A DNA stretch of 5,695 nt from Bacteroidetes bacterium UBA1947 (GTDB lineage Bacteria > Bacteroidota > Bacteroidia > Chitinophagales > Chitinophagaceae), in NCBI GenBank assembly GCA_002336915.1, contig DDET01000048.1, positions 6,365 through 12,059 of the forward strand. The letters run 5' to 3'. The translations under genes and the position numbers were made by a program. This document shows positions 4,719 to 5,695 of the stretch, piece by piece (position 1 is the first letter of the stretch; each line of letters begins with the position of its first letter). The notes beneath the pieces were generated by a model that worked only from the letters and a program-made list of their open reading frames with translations, had not been told where the DNA came from and did no database searches.

Positions 4719-5695
4719 ATGGCAAAAGAGACCTTTAAGCGGGAAAAACCCCACGTAAACATTGGTACCATCGGACACGTTGACCATGGTAAGACCACTC
4801 TGACAGCGGCTATAACAACAATCCTGTCAAACAAAGGTTTGGCGGAGAAGAAAGGATATGATGAGATCGATGCTGCTCCGGAAGAAAAAGAACGTGGTAT
4901 CACCATCAATACGGCTCACGTTGAATACGCAACAGCCAACCGCCACTATGCGCACGTTGACTGTCCGGGCCACGCCGACTATGTAAAGAACATGATCACT
5001 GGTGCCGCCCAGATGGATGGTGCTATACTCGTGGTTGCTGCTACTGATGGACCGATGCCGCAAACTAAAGAACACATCCTTTTGGCTCGCCAGGTAGGCG
5101 TTCCTCGCGTAGTTGTGTTCATGAACAAAGTAGACCTGGTAGATGATCCTGAGATCCTTGACCTCGTTGAAATGGAAATTCGTGAATTGCTCAGCAAGTA
5201 CGAATATGATGGTGATAACACACCGATAATCCAGGGTTCTGCTACCGGCGCTCTTGCCGGCGATCCAAAATGGGTTAAAGCTGTAGAAGACCTGATGGAA
5301 GCTGTGGATACTTATATCCCGCTGCCTCCTCGTCCTATCGATCAGCCTTTCCTTATGTCTGTGGAAGACGTGTTCACGATCACTGGTCGTGGTACAGTTG
5401 CCACAGGTCGTATTGAGCGTGGTATCATTAAAGTTGGTGAAAACGTGGAAATCGTTGGTTTCAACGAAGAAGCACTTTCTTCTACTTGTACAGGTGTGGA
5501 AATGTTCAAGAAATTGCTTGATCAGGGCCAGGCTGGTGATAACGCAGGTCTGCTGCTCCGCGGTATTGAAAAGAAAGATATCCGTCGTGGTATGGTTATC
5601 TGCGCTCCTAAGAGCATCACTCCGCACACACAGTTCAAAGGTGAAGTTTATGTACTGAGCAAAGAAGAAGGTGGACGTCACACTCCATTCTTCAA
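4719..5695 (+). CDS. tuf: Elongation factor Tu, N-terminal 325 residues (3' end outside window)
   Basis: This GTPase delivers aminoacyl-tRNA to the ribosomal A site during translation. ATG at 4719 is followed by MAKETFKREKPHVNIGTIGH, the canonical EF-Tu N-terminus. G1 is GHVDHGKT (residues 19-26), switch I contains EEKERGITIN (55-64), G3 is DCPGH (81-85), G4 is NKVD (136-139) and G5 is GSA (173-175). Domain II follows (PRPIDQPFLMSVEDVFTITG, then GRGTVATGRIERG), and the frame is open into domain III at the window edge, so about 70 of the usual ~395 residues are missing. GGT, CGT and GTT codons are frequent, as expected for a very highly expressed gene and unlike the membrane gene upstream. The start codon lies in an A-rich context (AAATAATA) without Shine-Dalgarno. 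It is the expected partner of the four upstream tRNAs in the ancient tRNA-tufB operon, but here has its own promoter. Confidence 0.98.
   Translation, partial: MAKETFKREKPHVNIGTIGHVDHGKTTLTAAITTILSNKGLAEKKGYDEIDAAPEEKERGITINTAHVEYATANRHYAHVDCPGHADYVKNMITGAAQMDGAILVVAATDGPMPQTKEHILLARQVGVPRVVVFMNKVDLVDDPEILDLVEMEIRELLSKYEYDGDNTPIIQGSATGALAGDPKWVKAVEDLMEAVDTYIPLPPRPIDQPFLMSVEDVFTITGRGTVATGRIERGIIKVGENVEIVGFNEEALSSTCTGVEMFKKLLDQGQAGDNAGLLLRGIEKKDIRRGMVICAPKSITPHTQFKGEVYVLSKEEGGRHTPFF

Noticed and set aside
4827..5681. 284-codon open frame on the minus strand
   Set aside because: It lies entirely opposite tuf, whose EF-Tu motifs are unambiguous; the reverse frame is an artefact of biased codon use in a highly expressed gene.

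Overview
The window looks like a chromosomal segment from a member of the Bacteroidota, possibly a Chitinophagia- or Sphingobacteriia-like lineage. Three things suggest this. Genes lack Shine-Dalgarno sequences and start after A/T-rich leaders. Two clear promoters have the Bacteroidota form TTTG then TAnnTTTG. Short secreted lipoproteins are abundant, and none of the tRNA genes encodes CCA. The family-level placement is a guess.

Region 1 (1-707) is the 3' part of pntB, the beta subunit of the proton-translocating NAD(P) transhydrogenase, with its complete NADP(H)-binding domain. Region 2 (862-2758) holds three tandem same-strand paralogous lipoprotein genes. Each encodes a signal peptide with a lipobox, one EGF-like module whose six-cysteine spacing is identical in all three, and a diverged beta-rich domain that opens with [KR]Y-x-G-x-W. 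A strong hairpin terminator separates the first from the second. A near-exact 20-nt copy of part of the first gene lies in its own upstream region and may be the remnant of a fourth copy.

Region 3 (2870-3443) is a tRNA operon with a textbook Bacteroidota promoter and a boxA-like leader: tRNA-Thr(UGU), tRNA-Tyr(GUA), tRNA-Gly(UCC), tRNA-Thr(GGU). This is the same order and set of anticodons as the ancient thrU-tyrU-glyT-thrT-tufB operon of Escherichia coli. A 24-nt imperfect inverted repeat lies between the Tyr and Gly genes. The last tRNA is flanked on each side by a truncated tRNA-Thr-like remnant. In both remnants the anticodon arm is replaced by the same GC-rich hairpin.

Region 4 (3613-4638) is a multi-pass membrane protein with features of GT-C type glycosyltransferases, placed between the tRNAs and tuf. 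Region 5 (4643-5695) is tuf, elongation factor Tu, with its own perfect promoter starting 5 bp after the membrane gene's stop codon; the window ends inside the gene.

The main points of interest are the remodelled tRNA-Thr cluster with its paired hairpins, the interruption of the tRNA-tuf operon by an unrelated membrane gene, and the tandem EGF-lipoprotein family.
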